This document shows, piece by piece, positions 18,947 through 27,715 of a stretch of 64,000 nt of DNA. The DNA comes from Corynebacterium uropygiale. Its GTDB lineage: Bacteria > Actinomycetota > Actinomycetes > Mycobacteriales > Mycobacteriaceae. The stretch is taken from assembly GCF_021568315.1 (NCBI RefSeq), contig NZ_JAKGSI010000001.1, forward strand, positions 248,001 to 312,000, read 5' to 3'. Made by a program: the position numbers and the translations under genes. A model generated the notes under the pieces. It searched no databases and had not been told where the DNA came from. It worked only from the letters and a program-made list of their open reading frames with translations. Positions within the stretch are counted from its first letter, which is position 1. Every line of letters starts with the position of its first letter.

Positions 18947-19138
18947 ATGCTGAACGAGAACAAAGGAAAGTTCGTGACGGTTGCGGAAGTCGCGGAGATC
19001 ATGCGTGTCTCCAAGATGACCGTGTACCGTCTTGTCCATTCCGGAACGCTGCCGGCGGTGCGCGTCGGCCGTTCCTTCCGCGTCCCCGAGCAGGCCGTTA
19101 ACGAGTACCTCGAGCGTTCTGTGTACGACGTCGGATAA
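18947..19138 (+). CDS. BldC-like excisionase-family HTH DNA-binding protein
   Basis: A 63-residue MerR/excisionase-type winged helix protein (Rv0500A / BldC type). The family reading TVAEVAEIMRVSKMTVYRLV forms the helix-turn-helix, and RVGRSFRVPEQAVNEYL the wing and the last helix. BldC in Streptomyces is a developmental transcription factor that binds DNA cooperatively; by analogy this is a small regulator, not a phage excisionase, and no phage genes are nearby. The ATG is preceded by AAGGGTAAAGG. It sits alone between proC and a terminator of its own. Confidence 0.88.
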   Translation: MLNENKGKFVTVAEVAEIMRVSKMTVYRLVHSGTLPAVRVGRSFRVPEQAVNEYLERSVYDVG

Positions 19139-19166
19139 TGGCCGAAGGAGCACCCTTCAGGCTGAA

Positions 19167-19225
19167 GAAATCCGCAGACAGCGAGCGTCCCGCGTGGCGC
19201 CCGGTGTCTGCGGATTTCCTCTCTT
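19167..19225 (+). terminator. Long-stem terminator after the BldC-like gene
   Basis: A perfect 14-base stem (19167-19180 with 19205-19218, arm GAAATCCGCAGACA) encloses a 24-base GC-rich loop and is followed by the pyrimidine run CTCTCTTCC. The loop is longer than in typical intrinsic terminators. Confidence 0.65.
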
Positions 19226-19274
19226 CCAGGCCCGGGCGGCCGGGTGCTAGTTTTTTCTCCGGGCCCAGCGGCGC

Positions 19275-19280
19275 TATGCT
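19275..19280 (+). promoter_or_regulatory. -10 element upstream of bS22 gene
   Basis: TATGCT with a T-rich stretch about 20 bases upstream looks like a vegetative promoter for the bS22 gene, giving a leader of about 120 bases that contains the palindrome CGTACGTACG near 19366. Confidence 0.4.
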
Positions 19281-19406
19281 GGGAGCATTGTGTTGATCAG
19301 TGCCCGCCGCTCCCGGAGCTGCGCACTCCGCCCGATCGGGCGGCGCTGGCACGATTAGCCGGTCCGTACGTACGAATCACACATAGGAAGTGAGCGAGGA
19401 AACCTT

Positions 19407-19508
19407 ATGGGTTCTGTGATCAAGAAGCGCCGGAAGCGTATGTCCAAGAAGAAGCACCGCAAGATGCTGCGCCGCACCCGTGTCCAGCGTCGTAAGCTCG
19501 GCAAGTAA
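19407..19508 (+). CDS. Ribosomal protein bS22 (33 residues)
   Basis: This short reading frame encodes 33 residues, of which well over half are Lys or Arg, with the family signature [19 protein letters not shown] and ending RRKLGK. It matches the AURKAIP1/COX24-type small ribosomal subunit protein called bS22 in mycobacteria (Rv0500B). It binds rRNA near the decoding site of the small subunit. The ATG follows GAGGAAACC as Shine-Dalgarno. It is too short for most gene callers at default settings. Position after the BldC-like gene matches M. tuberculosis. Confidence 0.9.
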   Translation: MGSVIKKRRKRMSKKKHRKMLRRTRVQRRKLGK

Positions 19509-19547
19509 GCTTTGATGGACTTCCGCGCGGGTCTTTAGCACGCGCTC

Positions 19548-19590
19548 ACCGCGTCGCGCATCCCACCAAGGATGCCGGCGCGGTTGTTTT
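19548..19590 (+). terminator. Terminator after bS22
   Basis: ACCGCG pairs with CGCGGT, and the inner GCATCC with GGATGC, around a short loop; the sequence then reads TGTTTTAT. A good intrinsic terminator for the bS22 transcript. Confidence 0.7.
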
Positions 19591-19633
19591 ATCTCTGGCC
19601 GCCTGGCGGCCTCACGGAAAGGTGGATGAGCCC

Positions 19634-19810
19634 ATGCATTGGACTCGTTTGCAGAAAGCGGCGCTGATTATCAACCTCGTGATCGGGGTGATCATCGTGC
19701 TGGGCGGGCTTTTCGGCTTCCTCTCGCAGGATGCCACGACGATCGGCGTGCTCATCATGGTGCTGCTGACCATCGTCGCGATGGTGCGGGGGAAGTTCTG
19801 GGGACTCTAA
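19634..19810 (+). CDS. Small two-helix membrane protein
   Basis: A 58-residue hydrophobic protein that I do not recognise. Two hydrophobic segments (about residues 11-30 and 36-53) are separated by a short polar turn (SQDATT), and it ends in a short basic/aromatic tail. ATG 19634 is preferred, with GGAAAGG upstream at about 11 bases; GTG 19622 would add four residues but overlaps the Shine-Dalgarno. It lies between the bS22 terminator and the convergent HAD gene. The coding call rests on codon use, ribosome-binding site and hydrophobic pattern. Confidence 0.55.
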   Translation: MHWTRLQKAALIINLVIGVIIVLGGLFGFLSQDATTIGVLIMVLLTIVAMVRGKFWGL

Positions 19811-19823
19811 GCCCCGCGGGCCC

Positions 19824-20882
19824 TTAGCCGCGCGGGCGGAGGATCCGGTAGATGTGCCATCCGCCCACGCTGAAGGCGGCGGTAATGAGCGTGGGCAGCC
19901 CCCACGTGCGGATCGCCGTGCGGAGGCTGCGATAGTCGTGGAGCTCCCAGCCGCGGCGCTCGGCGATGCGGCGCAGCGGGCGGTCGGGGTTCACCGCCAC
20001 GGGCGTGCCCACCATGCTGAACATCGGCATGTCGTTGATGGAGTCGGAGTAGGCGGTGCAGCGGGAGAGGTCGAGCTGCTCGACGGATGCCAGCGCCGCC
20101 ACCGCATAGCGCTTGCCTGAGCCGTGGAGGATGTCGCCGACGAGGCGCCCGGTGAAACGCCCGTCCTTCACCTCGGCCACAGTGCCGAGCGCGCCCGTGA
20201 AGCCGAAGCGCCGGGCGAGGATCTGCGCGATCTGCACCGGGGTGGCGGAGACCAGCCACACCTGATGCCCGGCGGCGAGGTGGGCCTCGGCGAGCTCCCG
20301 GGTCCCAGGCCAGGCGCGGCCCTCCATGTGGGCGTCGACGATCTCCTCGCAGAGTTCCTCGAGCTCGCGGACCTCCCGCCCCTCGATGAAGGCGAGGGCC
20401 TGCTCGCGGCCGCGCGCCATGTCGCGGGCGTGCTCGGCGCCGGTGATCCGGTAGCGCAGCTGCTTCCACGCGATGGGGAGCATGTCGCGGGGGCGGACGT
20501 AGCGACGCCGTGCCAGCCCCAGCGCGAAGACGATGAGCGAGGATCCGCGGATGAGTGTGTTGTCGACGTCGAAAAACGCGGCGACGTGCTGGTCCTGGGG
20601 GATCGACGGGTCCGGCGTCGTGAGGCGGAAGCTGCCGGCGGCCTCGATGGAGCCCGAGACAGAGTCGACGCCGGAGGAGAACTCGTCGAGTTCGAGGTCA
20701 AAGAGCTCCTTGATGGCCTGGGCGGCGGCGGCCTCGCCGGCCGTGCGCTGGGTGTGCTCATCCACGGGAGGGAGGGCGACGTCTTCGATGAAGCGGCGGA
20801 GGTTGCCTCGGCTCAGACTCCACAGGGTGAGGAATTCTTCGGGGGAGCTGTAGAGGGGAGCGTTATCATGAGGAAAGCTCAA
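19824..20882 (-). CDS. HAD-IB family phosphatase (SerB1-like)
   Basis: A 352-residue haloacid dehalogenase-type hydrolase of subfamily IB. Motif I FFDVDNTLIRG (about residues 98-108) has both catalytic Asp, motif II is SATP, and motif IV is DSINDMPM, so it should be active. The family includes phosphoserine phosphatase (Rv0505c is called SerB1), but the substrate here is not proven. About 95 N-terminal residues without recognised motifs precede the HAD domain, and a hydrophobic stretch near the C-terminus (PTLITAAFSVGGWHIY) may be membrane-associated. The start appears to be TTG 20882 with TAGGAGA upstream. It is divergent from the glutaredoxin-like gene. Confidence 0.85.
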   Translation of the reverse strand: MSFPHDNAPLYSSPEEFLTLWSLSRGNLRRFIEDVALPPVDEHTQRTAGEAAAAQAIKELFDLELDEFSSGVDSVSGSIEAAGSFRLTTPDPSIPQDQHVAAFFDVDNTLIRGSSLIVFALGLARRRYVRPRDMLPIAWKQLRYRITGAEHARDMARGREQALAFIEGREVRELEELCEEIVDAHMEGRAWPGTRELAEAHLAAGHQVWLVSATPVQIAQILARRFGFTGALGTVAEVKDGRFTGRLVGDILHGSGKRYAVAALASVEQLDLSRCTAYSDSINDMPMFSMVGTPVAVNPDRPLRRIAERRGWELHDYRSLRTAIRTWGLPTLITAAFSVGGWHIYRILRPRG

Positions 20883-20985
20883 ACCGGGAGTCTCCTAAGA
20901 GGTGATTCTGGTGCCGGCCGCGTCGGGAGGCAGCGGTATCGTGACCATCGTAAGTCAAGTCCCCCTCGGATGGGAGGTGCTCAAG

Positions 20986-21261
20986 GTGGAAAAGGCGCGG
21001 ACCTTGGTGGAGCTCATGGTGCGGCCGAAGTGTGGTTCTTGTCACCGTGTGGCGGAGCAGATTCGCCCCGTCGTCGAGGAGCATGGCGCGGAGTTGCGGA
21101 TCCTCAATGTGGAAGAAGACACCCAGCTGGAGGTGGAATTTGGGGATCGGGTGCCCGTCGTGGTGGTGGCGGGGGAGGAAACTGCGTGCTGGGAGATTGA
21201 GAACGAAGAGTTAGTCGAGGCTTTGTTGAGCGCCGGCGGCGAGAGCACTAGCGTGTATTGA
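20986..21261 (+). CDS. Glutaredoxin-like (DUF836 type) protein
   Basis: A 91-residue thioredoxin-fold protein (Rv0508-like) with the redox motif CGSC in [13 protein letters not shown] and the cis-Pro element [10 protein letters not shown]. It could act as a small disulfide reductase, possibly with mycothiol, but the partner is unknown. GTG 20986 is chosen because GGGAGG lies at a good distance (20972-20977) and the thioredoxin fold begins there; the in-frame GTG at 20902 would add 28 non-conserved residues. It sits directly upstream of hemA, as in mycobacteria. Confidence 0.85.
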   Translation: MEKARTLVELMVRPKCGSCHRVAEQIRPVVEEHGAELRILNVEEDTQLEVEFGDRVPVVVVAGEETACWEIENEELVEALLSAGGESTSVY

Positions 21262-21285
21262 ACATAAGTCTGCCCCCGGTGGGGG

Positions 21286-21291
21286 TATACC
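21286..21291 (+). promoter_or_regulatory. Candidate -10 for the hem operon
   Basis: TATACC lies about 65 bases before the hemA start. The leader would contain a stable hairpin, GCCGGGCT with AGCCCGGC (about 21301-21325). Both are possible control points for heme synthesis, but neither matches a known regulatory RNA. Confidence 0.35.
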
Positions 21292-21355
21292 TTTGGATGA
21301 GGCCGGGCTGCGCAGTGAGCCCGGCGTTCTCGTGCAAGAAGCAGTGAGGTGCAAT

Positions 21356-23713
21356 GTGAGTGTGCTCGTGGTCGGGATGTCGCATCGGTGCGCGCCGGTG
21401 ACGCTCCTGGAGCGGTTGAGCATGGATCAGCGAGTGCGGGAGGACACCGCCACCCTCATGGTGAACAAGCCTTCGCTCTCGGAGGCGATGATCATCTCCA
21501 CCTGTAACCGGATGGAGGTCTACACCGTCACCAACAGCTTCCACACGGGCGTGCAGGACGTCGTCGATGTGCTCCGCGAGGTGAGTGGCGTCGACGAGGC
21601 CACCCTCCGCGGCTACCTCTATGTCCGCTACGCCGACGCCGCCGCCGAGCACCTCATGGTGGTGACCTCCGGGCTGGACTCCATGGTGATCGGCGAGCAG
21701 CAGATCATCGGCCAGGTGCGCACCGCCTACCAGGAGGCCGCGGAGCACGGCACCGTCGGGCCCGCGCTGCACTCCCTTGCCCAGACGGCGCTGCACACGG
21801 GCAAGCGCGTCCACGCGGAGACCGCCATCGACGACGCCGGCGGCTCCATGGTCTCCTTCGCTCTCGACGAGGCACTGCGCCACATGACCCTCTCGCCGAA
21901 CGCGAGCACGCCGCTGGAGGGCATCAACGCCCTGGTCCTCGGCGCAGGCGCGATGGCCTCGCTCGCGGCGACGCACCTGGGGAAGCTCGGGGTGAGCCGG
22001 CTCATCATCGCCAATCGCACGCGGGAGCGGGCGGAGCGCCTCGCCGAGCACGCCCGGGAGGCCGGGGTGAGCGCCGAGGTCGTGGACTTCGAGGACCGCT
22101 TCTCCGTGCTCTCCCAGGTGGACATCGCGGTCTCCGCCACGGGGGCCGATTCCTTCACCATCACCCAGTCCGCCATCCCCTCCAACCGGGCGCCCCAGCT
22201 CACCCTCGTGGACCTCTCCCTTCCCCGCGACATCGACGACGACGCGGCGCTGCTCTCCGGGGTGCACCTCGTCAACATTGAGCGCCTCCACCAGGTGCGC
22301 GACCGCGAGGAGGGCGAACTCGCCCCGACGACGCGGGCGGCTCTCAGCATCGTCAACGAGGAACTGGAGCACTTCACCTCGGAGCAGCGGGTGCGGGATG
22401 TGGTTCCGGCGGTCGCTGCCCTGCGCCGCCACGCCAACGAGGTGGCCGCGCAGGAGCTGGAGCTCCTCCGGCACCGGGCGCCCACCCTCAGCGAGCATGA
22501 CTTCCAAGAGGCCTCGCGGGCCGTGCGCCGCGTCGTCGACAAACTCCTCCACGAGCCCACCGTGCGGGTGAAGAAGCTCGCCGCCGAGTCCGGGGTGGTC
22601 TCCTATGAGTCCGCCCTCCAGGAGCTCTTCGGGCTGGCGCTTGCGCCGCAGGGGGAGAAGGGGCGTTCGGCGGCCGTCGACCTCTCGGACCTGCCTGCCC
22701 CCGAGGAGATCACCAGCACCACGCCCATCAGCGTGGCGCGCGCCACGACCCACCAGAAGGAGGATTCCATGGAGACGTCGGCACAGGAGAGGAACGAATC
22801 GACCGCGGGGCGCCCGTTGCTGCTCGGCACCCGGGGGAGCGCCCTCGCCCGCACGCAGACGGGGCACGTGCGCGATGCGCTCCTCAGCGCGGGCTTCCCC
22901 GCGGAGTTGCACATCGTCACCACGGCGGGGGACGTGAACATGGCGCCGGTCGAGCGCATCGGCGTGGGCGTGTTCACCCAGGCGCTGCGCGAGGCCCTGC
23001 ACAGCGGCGAGTGCGACGTCGCCATCCACTCCTTCAAGGACTTGCCCTCCGCGCCAGACCCGCGCTTCCGCCTCATCGTGCCGCGCCGGGCCGACGCCCG
23101 CGAGGCGCTCATCGCGCGCGATGGGCTGCGCCTCGCCGAGCTGCCGACGGGCGCCCGGGTGGGCACCAGCGCCCCGCGCCGGATCTCCCAGCTCCGCGCG
23201 CTGCGGCCGGACCTCGACATCCGCCCCCTGCGCGGCAACATCGACACCCGCATGGGCAAGGTGAGCTCCGGGGAGCTCGACGCCGTGATCCTCGCCTATG
23301 CCGGGCTCTGCCGCATGGGCCAGGAGGATCGGGCGACGGAAGTGCTGAGCGTCGAGGATCTGCTGCCCGCCCCGGCGCAGGGGGCGCTCGCCGTCGAGTG
23401 CCGCGCCGATGACGAGGACACGATCCGCGCCATCGAGTCGCTCGTCGACCCCGAAGCCACCGCCTGTGCCACCGCGGAGCGCGCGCTGCTCGCCCGCCTC
23501 GAGGCGGGGTGCACCGCCCCGGTCGCCGCGCACGCCACCCTTGACGGGGACATGCTGAGCCTCACCGCCGGGGCCTTTGCCCTCGACGGCAGCCACAAGG
23601 TGGTGCTCAACCGCACCGCCCCGTCCGCCCAGGCCCAGGAGCTGGGCGAGCGCGTGGCCGAGGAGATGCTCGCCCAGGGCGCCGGCACCATCCTGGCCCC
23701 TGAGGCGAACTAG
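21356..23713 (+). CDS. hemA-hemC: Glutamyl-tRNA reductase fused in frame to hydroxymethylbilane synthase
   Basis: One uninterrupted frame of 785 codons. Residues 1 to about 440 are HemA, which reduces glutamyl-tRNA to glutamate-1-semialdehyde: catalytic C50 in [19 protein letters not shown], the NADPH motif [10 protein letters not shown] and ANRTRERA. Residues from 472 on are HemC, which polymerises porphobilinogen: [24 protein letters not shown] and the dipyrromethane-cofactor Cys at residue 719. The roughly 30-residue Pro/Ser/Thr-rich linker keeps coding-like codon use, so a late frameshift is not obvious. A strong Shine-Dalgarno and ATG remain at the junction (22757-22771), so separate HemC may also be made. 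GTG 21356 is the HemA start by homology. hemA and hemC are separate genes in M. tuberculosis. Confidence 0.88.
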   Translation: MSVLVVGMSHRCAPVTLLERLSMDQRVREDTATLMVNKPSLSEAMIISTCNRMEVYTVTNSFHTGVQDVVDVLREVSGVDEATLRGYLYVRYADAAAEHLMVVTSGLDSMVIGEQQIIGQVRTAYQEAAEHGTVGPALHSLAQTALHTGKRVHAETAIDDAGGSMVSFALDEALRHMTLSPNASTPLEGINALVLGAGAMASLAATHLGKLGVSRLIIANRTRERAERLAEHAREAGVSAEVVDFEDRFSVLSQVDIAVSATGADSFTITQSAIPSNRAPQLTLVDLSLPRDIDDDAALLSGVHLVNIERLHQVRDREEGELAPTTRAALSIVNEELEHFTSEQRVRDVVPAVAALRRHANEVAAQELELLRHRAPTLSEHDFQEASRAVRRVVDKLLHEPTVRVKKLAAESGVVSYESALQELFGLALAPQGEKGRSAAVDLSDLPAPEEITSTTPISVARATTHQKEDSMETSAQERNESTAGRPLLLGTRGSALARTQTGHVRDALLSAGFPAELHIVTTAGDVNMAPVERIGVGVFTQALREALHSGECDVAIHSFKDLPSAPDPRFRLIVPRRADAREALIARDGLRLAELPTGARVGTSAPRRISQLRALRPDLDIRPLRGNIDTRMGKVSSGELDAVILAYAGLCRMGQEDRATEVLSVEDLLPAPAQGALAVECRADDEDTIRAIESLVDPEATACATAERALLARLEAGCTAPVAAHATLDGDMLSLTAGAFALDGSHKVVLNRTAPSAQAQELGERVAEEMLAQGAGTILAPEAN
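22757..22771 (+). promoter_or_regulatory. Internal ribosome-binding site and ATG for hemC
   Basis: AAGGAGGA (22757-22764) followed by four bases and ATG 22769 is the strongest Shine-Dalgarno in the hem operon, yet lies inside the open hemA frame and is in phase with it. It decides that a free 314-residue HemC could be initiated in addition to the fusion. Confidence 0.7.
22769..23713 (+). CDS. hemC: Hydroxymethylbilane synthase HemC (independent start within the fusion)
   Basis: HemC (porphobilinogen deaminase) joins four porphobilinogens into hydroxymethylbilane. Read from ATG 22769 it is 314 residues, the usual size for the free enzyme. Domain 1 carries GTRGSALA and HSFKDLPS with its catalytic Asp, VGTSAPRR contacts the growing chain, and the dipyrromethane-binding C248 lies in EAGCTAPVA. 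The first about 14 residues before the homologous core are variable. The frame has no stop between here and hemA, so this entry overlaps the fused reading frame; both readings are possible products. hemD follows after one small gene. Confidence 0.85.
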   Translation: METSAQERNESTAGRPLLLGTRGSALARTQTGHVRDALLSAGFPAELHIVTTAGDVNMAPVERIGVGVFTQALREALHSGECDVAIHSFKDLPSAPDPRFRLIVPRRADAREALIARDGLRLAELPTGARVGTSAPRRISQLRALRPDLDIRPLRGNIDTRMGKVSSGELDAVILAYAGLCRMGQEDRATEVLSVEDLLPAPAQGALAVECRADDEDTIRAIESLVDPEATACATAERALLARLEAGCTAPVAAHATLDGDMLSLTAGAFALDGSHKVVLNRTAPSAQAQELGERVAEEMLAQGAGTILAPEAN

Positions 23714-23745
23714 CAGAGCGCGGAAGGAGAAGTAAGGAGAGCATC

Positions 23746-24108
23746 ATGGCTGAGCTTCACATTCACGACGAGGCCCTCACCGTCCACTTGGATTGGTGGG
23801 AGAAGCTCGCCGCGCGCCGCTCGGACCTCACGATCCCGCTGCGGGTCGTGCGGAAGGTTGATGTGCTCGCCGACGTCTCTGACCTCGTGGCCGGGCAGAC
23901 GCAGAACCCCGGCATGCGCATCCAGGGCATGACGAGCACAGGGACATTCACCACTGTGGACGGCTCACACAAAAAGACATTTGCTGTGTGCCATGGGCGC
24001 CGGCCCGGGCTCGTATTAGAGCTGGAAGGGGCCACTTTTGATCGCATTGTGGTGTCCACGGACAGTGCGCGGCACTATGCCGCTCAGCTCAGTCAATACG
24101 GCGCGTAG
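23746..24108 (+). CDS. Conserved hypothetical protein in the hem operon
   Basis: A 120-residue soluble protein that I cannot assign to a characterised family. It has alternating hydrophobic strands (LRVVRKVDVLADVSDL, and a C-terminal block with FDRIVVSTDSA) suggesting a small beta-rich fold similar in outline to PH-like domains. There is no signal peptide or metal motif. The ATG follows AAGGAGAGC by a normal spacing, and only 32 bases separate it from the hemC stop, so it is co-transcribed with hemA-hemC. A terminator follows directly. Confidence 0.65.
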   Translation: MAELHIHDEALTVHLDWWEKLAARRSDLTIPLRVVRKVDVLADVSDLVAGQTQNPGMRIQGMTSTGTFTTVDGSHKKTFAVCHGRRPGLVLELEGATFDRIVVSTDSARHYAAQLSQYGA

Positions 24109-24111
24109 AGC

Positions 24112-24156
24112 AGCGCGGAGGCCCGCGTCGGTTTGGGAACTCCGCGCTTCTGTTTT
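24112..24156 (+). terminator. Terminator splitting hemAC from hemD
   Basis: AGCGCGGAG pairs with CTCCGCGCT around a 19-base loop and is followed by TCTGTTTTA. It would separate the hemA-hemC-hypothetical unit from hemD; TAATAC (about 24162-24167) just beyond could be a new -10. Confidence 0.65.
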
Positions 24157-24270
24157 ATGGTGTAATACCACATCCTTTATCCGCCTCGTGCAACGGGGTC
24201 CGCAAAACTCGCAGACCCCGGGATGCTAACGGGGCGGTTCCGTTTGGCCGCGTACCTAGAAAAGATCTTC

Positions 24271-25968
24271 ATGAGCAAGGACCCCCAGGTCGTCACCGAC
24301 CTCCAGCCCGAGCAGCAGCCGGGCAAGGTCATCTTTGTCGGTGCCGGTCCCGGCAACCCCGACATGCTGACCGTGCGTGCCCGCGAGGTTCTCGCGCACA
24401 CCGCCCACGCCCTCACCGACGCCGACGTGCTACCCGGCGTCCGGGAGATCGTCGGCTCCGGTCTGCCGGTTCCCGCGGAGAAGCTCGAGGCCGCGGAGGA
24501 AGAATACGAGCGCATGTGCGCGGAGGCCAAGGCCAACGGCGCCCGCCGCAAGCCGCAGCGCCCCGCCCCGCCGACGGCCGCGGAAATCACCGAGCTGGCC
24601 CCCGAGTCCACACCTGAGGAGGTCCTCGCCCAGCTGCAGGAGCTGCGCGCCCACGGGGACGTCATCCGCCTCGTCACCGGCAACCCGCTCAACCGGGAGG
24701 CCTCCCTCGCGGAGATCTCCGCGGTGGGGGAGGCCGGCGTGGAATTCCAGGTGGTGCCCGGCATGTCCCTGCCCGGCACCGTGCCCTCCTTCGCGGGGAT
24801 CGCGCTGGGCTCCACGTACACGGAAACGAACATCACCGAGCAGGACGTGGACTGGGAGCAGCTGGCCGCCGCCCCGCAGCCCCTGGTCCTCGAGGCGAAG
24901 GCCGAGGACCTGCCGACCATCGCCGAGCAGCTCACCGCCCACGGCCTCGACGCCAGCATCCCCGTCGGCGTCACCGTCAACGGCACGACGCGCCTGCAGC
25001 GCACCCACGAGACAACACTGGGCACCCTGGGGAAGCTCGACGCCGAGCTGCCCGGCACCCTGGTGGTCACCGTCGGCCACCCCGTGGATGACCGGACGAA
25101 GTACTCCTGGTGGGAGAACCGGCCGCTCTATGGGTGGCGGGTCCTCGTGCCGCGCGCCAAGGCGCAGGCCGGCCCCATGAGCACGCGCCTGGCCGGACAC
25201 GGTGCGATCCCGCAGGAAGTGCCGACGATTTCCGTCGAGCCCCCGCGCAACCCCACTCCGATGGAGCGGGCGGTGAAGGGCATCGTCGAGGGGCGCTACC
25301 AGTGGGTGGTGTTCACCTCCGTCAACGCGGTGCGCGCGGTGCGGGACAAGATCGCGGAGTTTGGGCTCGACGCCCGGGCCTTCGCTGGTGTGCGGCTCGC
25401 GGCGGTGGGCCGGAAGACGGCGGAAGCGATCCGCGCGCTCGGCATCACCCCGGAGCTGCTGCCCCCGCAGAATAAGCAGAATGCGGAGGGGCTCGTCGAC
25501 GTGTTCCCCGAGTTCGTCGAGGGGCTCGATCCGGTGGGCCGGGTGCTCCTGCCGCGGGCGGATATCGCCACGGAGGTGCTCGTCGATGGCATCCATGAGC
25601 TGGGCTGGGAGGTCGACGACGTCGTCGCCTACCGCACCGTCCGCGCCGCCCCACCGAGCGCCGACATCCGCGACATGATCAAGTCCGGCGGATTCGACGC
25701 CGTGTGCTTCACCTCCTCCTCCACGGTGCGCAACCTGGTGGGCATCGCGGGGAAGCCGCACCAGCGGACGATTATCGCGTGCATCGGGCCCTCGACGGCG
25801 GCCACCGCCCGGGAAGTCGGGCTGCGGGTAGACGTCATCCCGGAGATCGCGGACATCCCGCACCTCGTCGATGCGCTCGCCGAGCACGTCGCCGCCCTCC
25901 GGGCCGCGGGCCAGCTGCCCCCGCCCCGGAAGAAGCGCCGCTCGCGGCGCCGCAAGAACGCCAGCTAA
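24271..25968 (+). CDS. hemD: Uroporphyrinogen-III synthase with N-terminal degenerate SUMT-like domain
   Basis: A 565-residue two-domain protein. The C-terminal part (about residues 290-545) is HemD, which closes hydroxymethylbilane to uroporphyrinogen [27 protein letters not shown] and [11 protein letters not shown] are family elements. The N-terminal part (about 12-270) has the tetrapyrrole methyltransferase fold with [12 protein letters not shown], but the normally strict GGDPFVFGRGGEE motif reads [13 protein letters not shown], so SAM-dependent C-methylation is doubtful. A charged insert (about 75-110) widens the domain. A Lys/Arg-rich tail ends the protein. ATG 24271 is preferred to in-frame ATG 24223 because the conserved fold starts soon after; neither has a good Shine-Dalgarno. 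Confidence 0.88.
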   Translation: MSKDPQVVTDLQPEQQPGKVIFVGAGPGNPDMLTVRAREVLAHTAHALTDADVLPGVREIVGSGLPVPAEKLEAAEEEYERMCAEAKANGARRKPQRPAPPTAAEITELAPESTPEEVLAQLQELRAHGDVIRLVTGNPLNREASLAEISAVGEAGVEFQVVPGMSLPGTVPSFAGIALGSTYTETNITEQDVDWEQLAAAPQPLVLEAKAEDLPTIAEQLTAHGLDASIPVGVTVNGTTRLQRTHETTLGTLGKLDAELPGTLVVTVGHPVDDRTKYSWWENRPLYGWRVLVPRAKAQAGPMSTRLAGHGAIPQEVPTISVEPPRNPTPMERAVKGIVEGRYQWVVFTSVNAVRAVRDKIAEFGLDARAFAGVRLAAVGRKTAEAIRALGITPELLPPQNKQNAEGLVDVFPEFVEGLDPVGRVLLPRADIATEVLVDGIHELGWEVDDVVAYRTVRAAPPSADIRDMIKSGGFDAVCFTSSSTVRNLVGIAGKPHQRTIIACIGPSTAATAREVGLRVDVIPEIADIPHLVDALAEHVAALRAAGQLPPPRKKRRSRRRKNAS

Positions 25969-26035
25969 GCGCCGGCTGCGGGGCGTCGCGCGGGCGTCGG
26001 GCGGGCGGTGGGGGAGCCCGCCGGGGGCGCGCGCC

Positions 26036-26041
26036 TATGAT
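26036..26041 (+). promoter_or_regulatory. Candidate -10 for hemB
   Basis: TATGAT lies about 40 bases upstream of the hemB start in the 113-base gap after hemD. It would give a short leader carrying the GAAAGAAGG Shine-Dalgarno. Confidence 0.4.
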
Positions 26042-26081
26042 GGTGGGTCGTCTCCCCGAACGTGTGAAAGAAGGACTCTTG

Positions 26082-27086
26082 GTGAGCTATTCCAATCATC
26101 TGATCCGACGCCCCCGGCGGCTGCGCACCACCCCGGCCATGCGCGAGATGGTCGCGGAAACGGCGCTGCGGCCCGCGGACTTCATCCTCCCGGCGTTCAT
26201 CGCGAATGGTATCGACGCCCCGCGGGAGATCAGCTCCATGCCGGGCGTCTACCAGCACACCGAGGACTCCCTGCTCAAGCTCGGCGAGGAAGCCCTCGAG
26301 GCGGGGGTGCGCTGCATCGACCTCTTCGGCGTCCCTCTCGATGAGGAGAAGGACGCCGAGGGCTCCGAGGCGTGGAACCCGGAGGGCGCCCTCAACCGCG
26401 GCCTGCGCGCCCTGCGCCGGGAGTTCGGCGATGAGCTCATCATCATGGCGGACACCTGCCTCGACGAGTTCACCGATCACGGCCACTGCGGCGTGCTGAG
26501 CACCGACCGCCACGGCGCCACCATCGTCAACAACGACGCCACCCTGCCGCGCTACCAGAAGATGGCCGTCGCCCAGGCGGAGGCCGGGGCCCACATCGTG
26601 TCCCCCTCCGGGATGATGGACGGGCAGATCGCCGCGATCCGCGAGGGTCTCGACGAGGCCGGGATGCAGGACGTCGCCATCATGGCCTACTCCGCCAAGT
26701 ACGCGTCGGCCTTCTTCGGCCCGTTCCGCGAGGCCGTCGGCTCCTCCCTCGAGGGGGATCGCCGCACCTACCAGCAGGATCCCGCGAACTTCCGGGAGTC
26801 CCTCCTGGAGACGGAGCTGGACATTGAGCAGGGCGCGGACTTCGTCATGGTGAAGCCGGCGCTGCCGTACCTCGACGTCCTCCGCGCCGTCGCGGAGATG
26901 TCCCCCGTGCCGGTGGCGGCCTACCAGGTCTCCGGCGAGTACGCCATGATCACCGCGGCGGGGCAGAAGGGTTGGATTGACCGCGAGGCCGTCATGATGG
27001 AATCCCTCATGAGCATCAAGCGCGCCGGCGCGGAACAGATCCTCACCTACTTCGCAATCGAGGCCGCCCGCCGGCTCCGCGGCTAG
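26082..27086 (+). CDS. hemB: Delta-aminolevulinic acid dehydratase (porphobilinogen synthase)
   Basis: HemB condenses two 5-aminolevulinate molecules into porphobilinogen. The 334-residue protein has both Schiff-base lysines, in [16 protein letters not shown] and [11 protein letters not shown]. The metal loop reads [14 protein letters not shown]: two of the three zinc-ligand cysteines are kept and the middle one is Asp, an intermediate between zinc- and magnesium-type enzymes. GTG 26082 is chosen by homology ([12 protein letters not shown] starts soon after) with GAAAGAAGG at a suitable distance; TTG 26079 is possible. The long upstream open frame overlaps hemD and is not coding. Confidence 0.94.
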   Translation: MSYSNHLIRRPRRLRTTPAMREMVAETALRPADFILPAFIANGIDAPREISSMPGVYQHTEDSLLKLGEEALEAGVRCIDLFGVPLDEEKDAEGSEAWNPEGALNRGLRALRREFGDELIIMADTCLDEFTDHGHCGVLSTDRHGATIVNNDATLPRYQKMAVAQAEAGAHIVSPSGMMDGQIAAIREGLDEAGMQDVAIMAYSAKYASAFFGPFREAVGSSLEGDRRTYQQDPANFRESLLETELDIEQGADFVMVKPALPYLDVLRAVAEMSPVPVAAYQVSGEYAMITAAGQKGWIDREAVMMESLMSIKRAGAEQILTYFAIEAARRLRG

Positions 27087-27154
27087 GGGCCACTAAGATC
27101 TGCTAGCAACGAAGCGTCGAGAACATCGAGGAGAGGTCGAGGAGAGGTGCCGAC

Positions 27155-27712
27155 GTGACCATCAAGGAGCAACGTTCCGAACCCCGGGTTCGCCCCGATG
27201 CCGTGAAGGTCTTCTGCCAGCTGTGGATCGCGGGGATCATCCTGGAGCTCGTCCACCAGGTGTTGTCCATCATCATGAGCGCCGTGGACCCCAGCCAGCT
27301 GCGCGAGCAGGTGGTGGAGCAGGCCAAGCAGCAGAACATGCCGCTGCCGGAGGACATGCTCTCCATGATCACCGTCCTCGCCTTCGTCTTCATGGGGGTG
27401 ATCGCGCTCATCGTCGCGCTGGTCCTCGCCTTCGCGACGCAACGAGTCCACCGCGGCACCAAGCGCTCGGGCGTTGCCCGCAGCCTCCTCACCTTCTTCT
27501 CGATCTACTTTGTGCTCCGCCTCGTGCTTGTCATGTTGAGCTCCCCGCAGGGCACCGCGGTGCCGCTGGCGCTCTTCGCGGTGGATGGGAGCGTGCAGAT
27601 CATCGTCGGCGTGATCGGGGCCCTGGCCATGTACTGCGGCCGGCGGGAAGAGACGCTGCGCTGGACCGGCGAGTGGCAGATGATCGAGAATCTTCGCCGG
27701 GGTGGGAAATAG
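27155..27712 (+). CDS. Rv0513-like membrane protein
   Basis: A 185-residue integral membrane protein with four hydrophobic segments (about residues 20-42, 72-95, 109-128 and 137-157) and a polar loop with Gln/Met-rich sequence after the first helix. No known catalytic motif. A small membrane protein follows hemB also in M. tuberculosis (Rv0513), so the position is conserved, but the role is unknown. Start GTG 27155 follows GGAGAGG. The P-type ATPase-like gene begins three bases after its stop, so the two membrane proteins are probably made together. Confidence 0.75.
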   Translation: MTIKEQRSEPRVRPDAVKVFCQLWIAGIILELVHQVLSIIMSAVDPSQLREQVVEQAKQQNMPLPEDMLSMITVLAFVFMGVIALIVALVLAFATQRVHRGTKRSGVARSLLTFFSIYFVLRLVLVMLSSPQGTAVPLALFAVDGSVQIIVGVIGALAMYCGRREETLRWTGEWQMIENLRRGGK

Positions 27713-27715
27713 ACC

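Noticed and set aside
18947-19138. Phage excisionase
   Set aside because: The protein has the excisionase-type HTH fold, but no integrase, att repeat or phage gene is nearby, and its place matches Rv0500A/BldC.
24168-24270. Cobalamin-type riboswitch before hemD
   Set aside because: GGGGTC/GACCCC can form a hairpin, but no B12-box is present.
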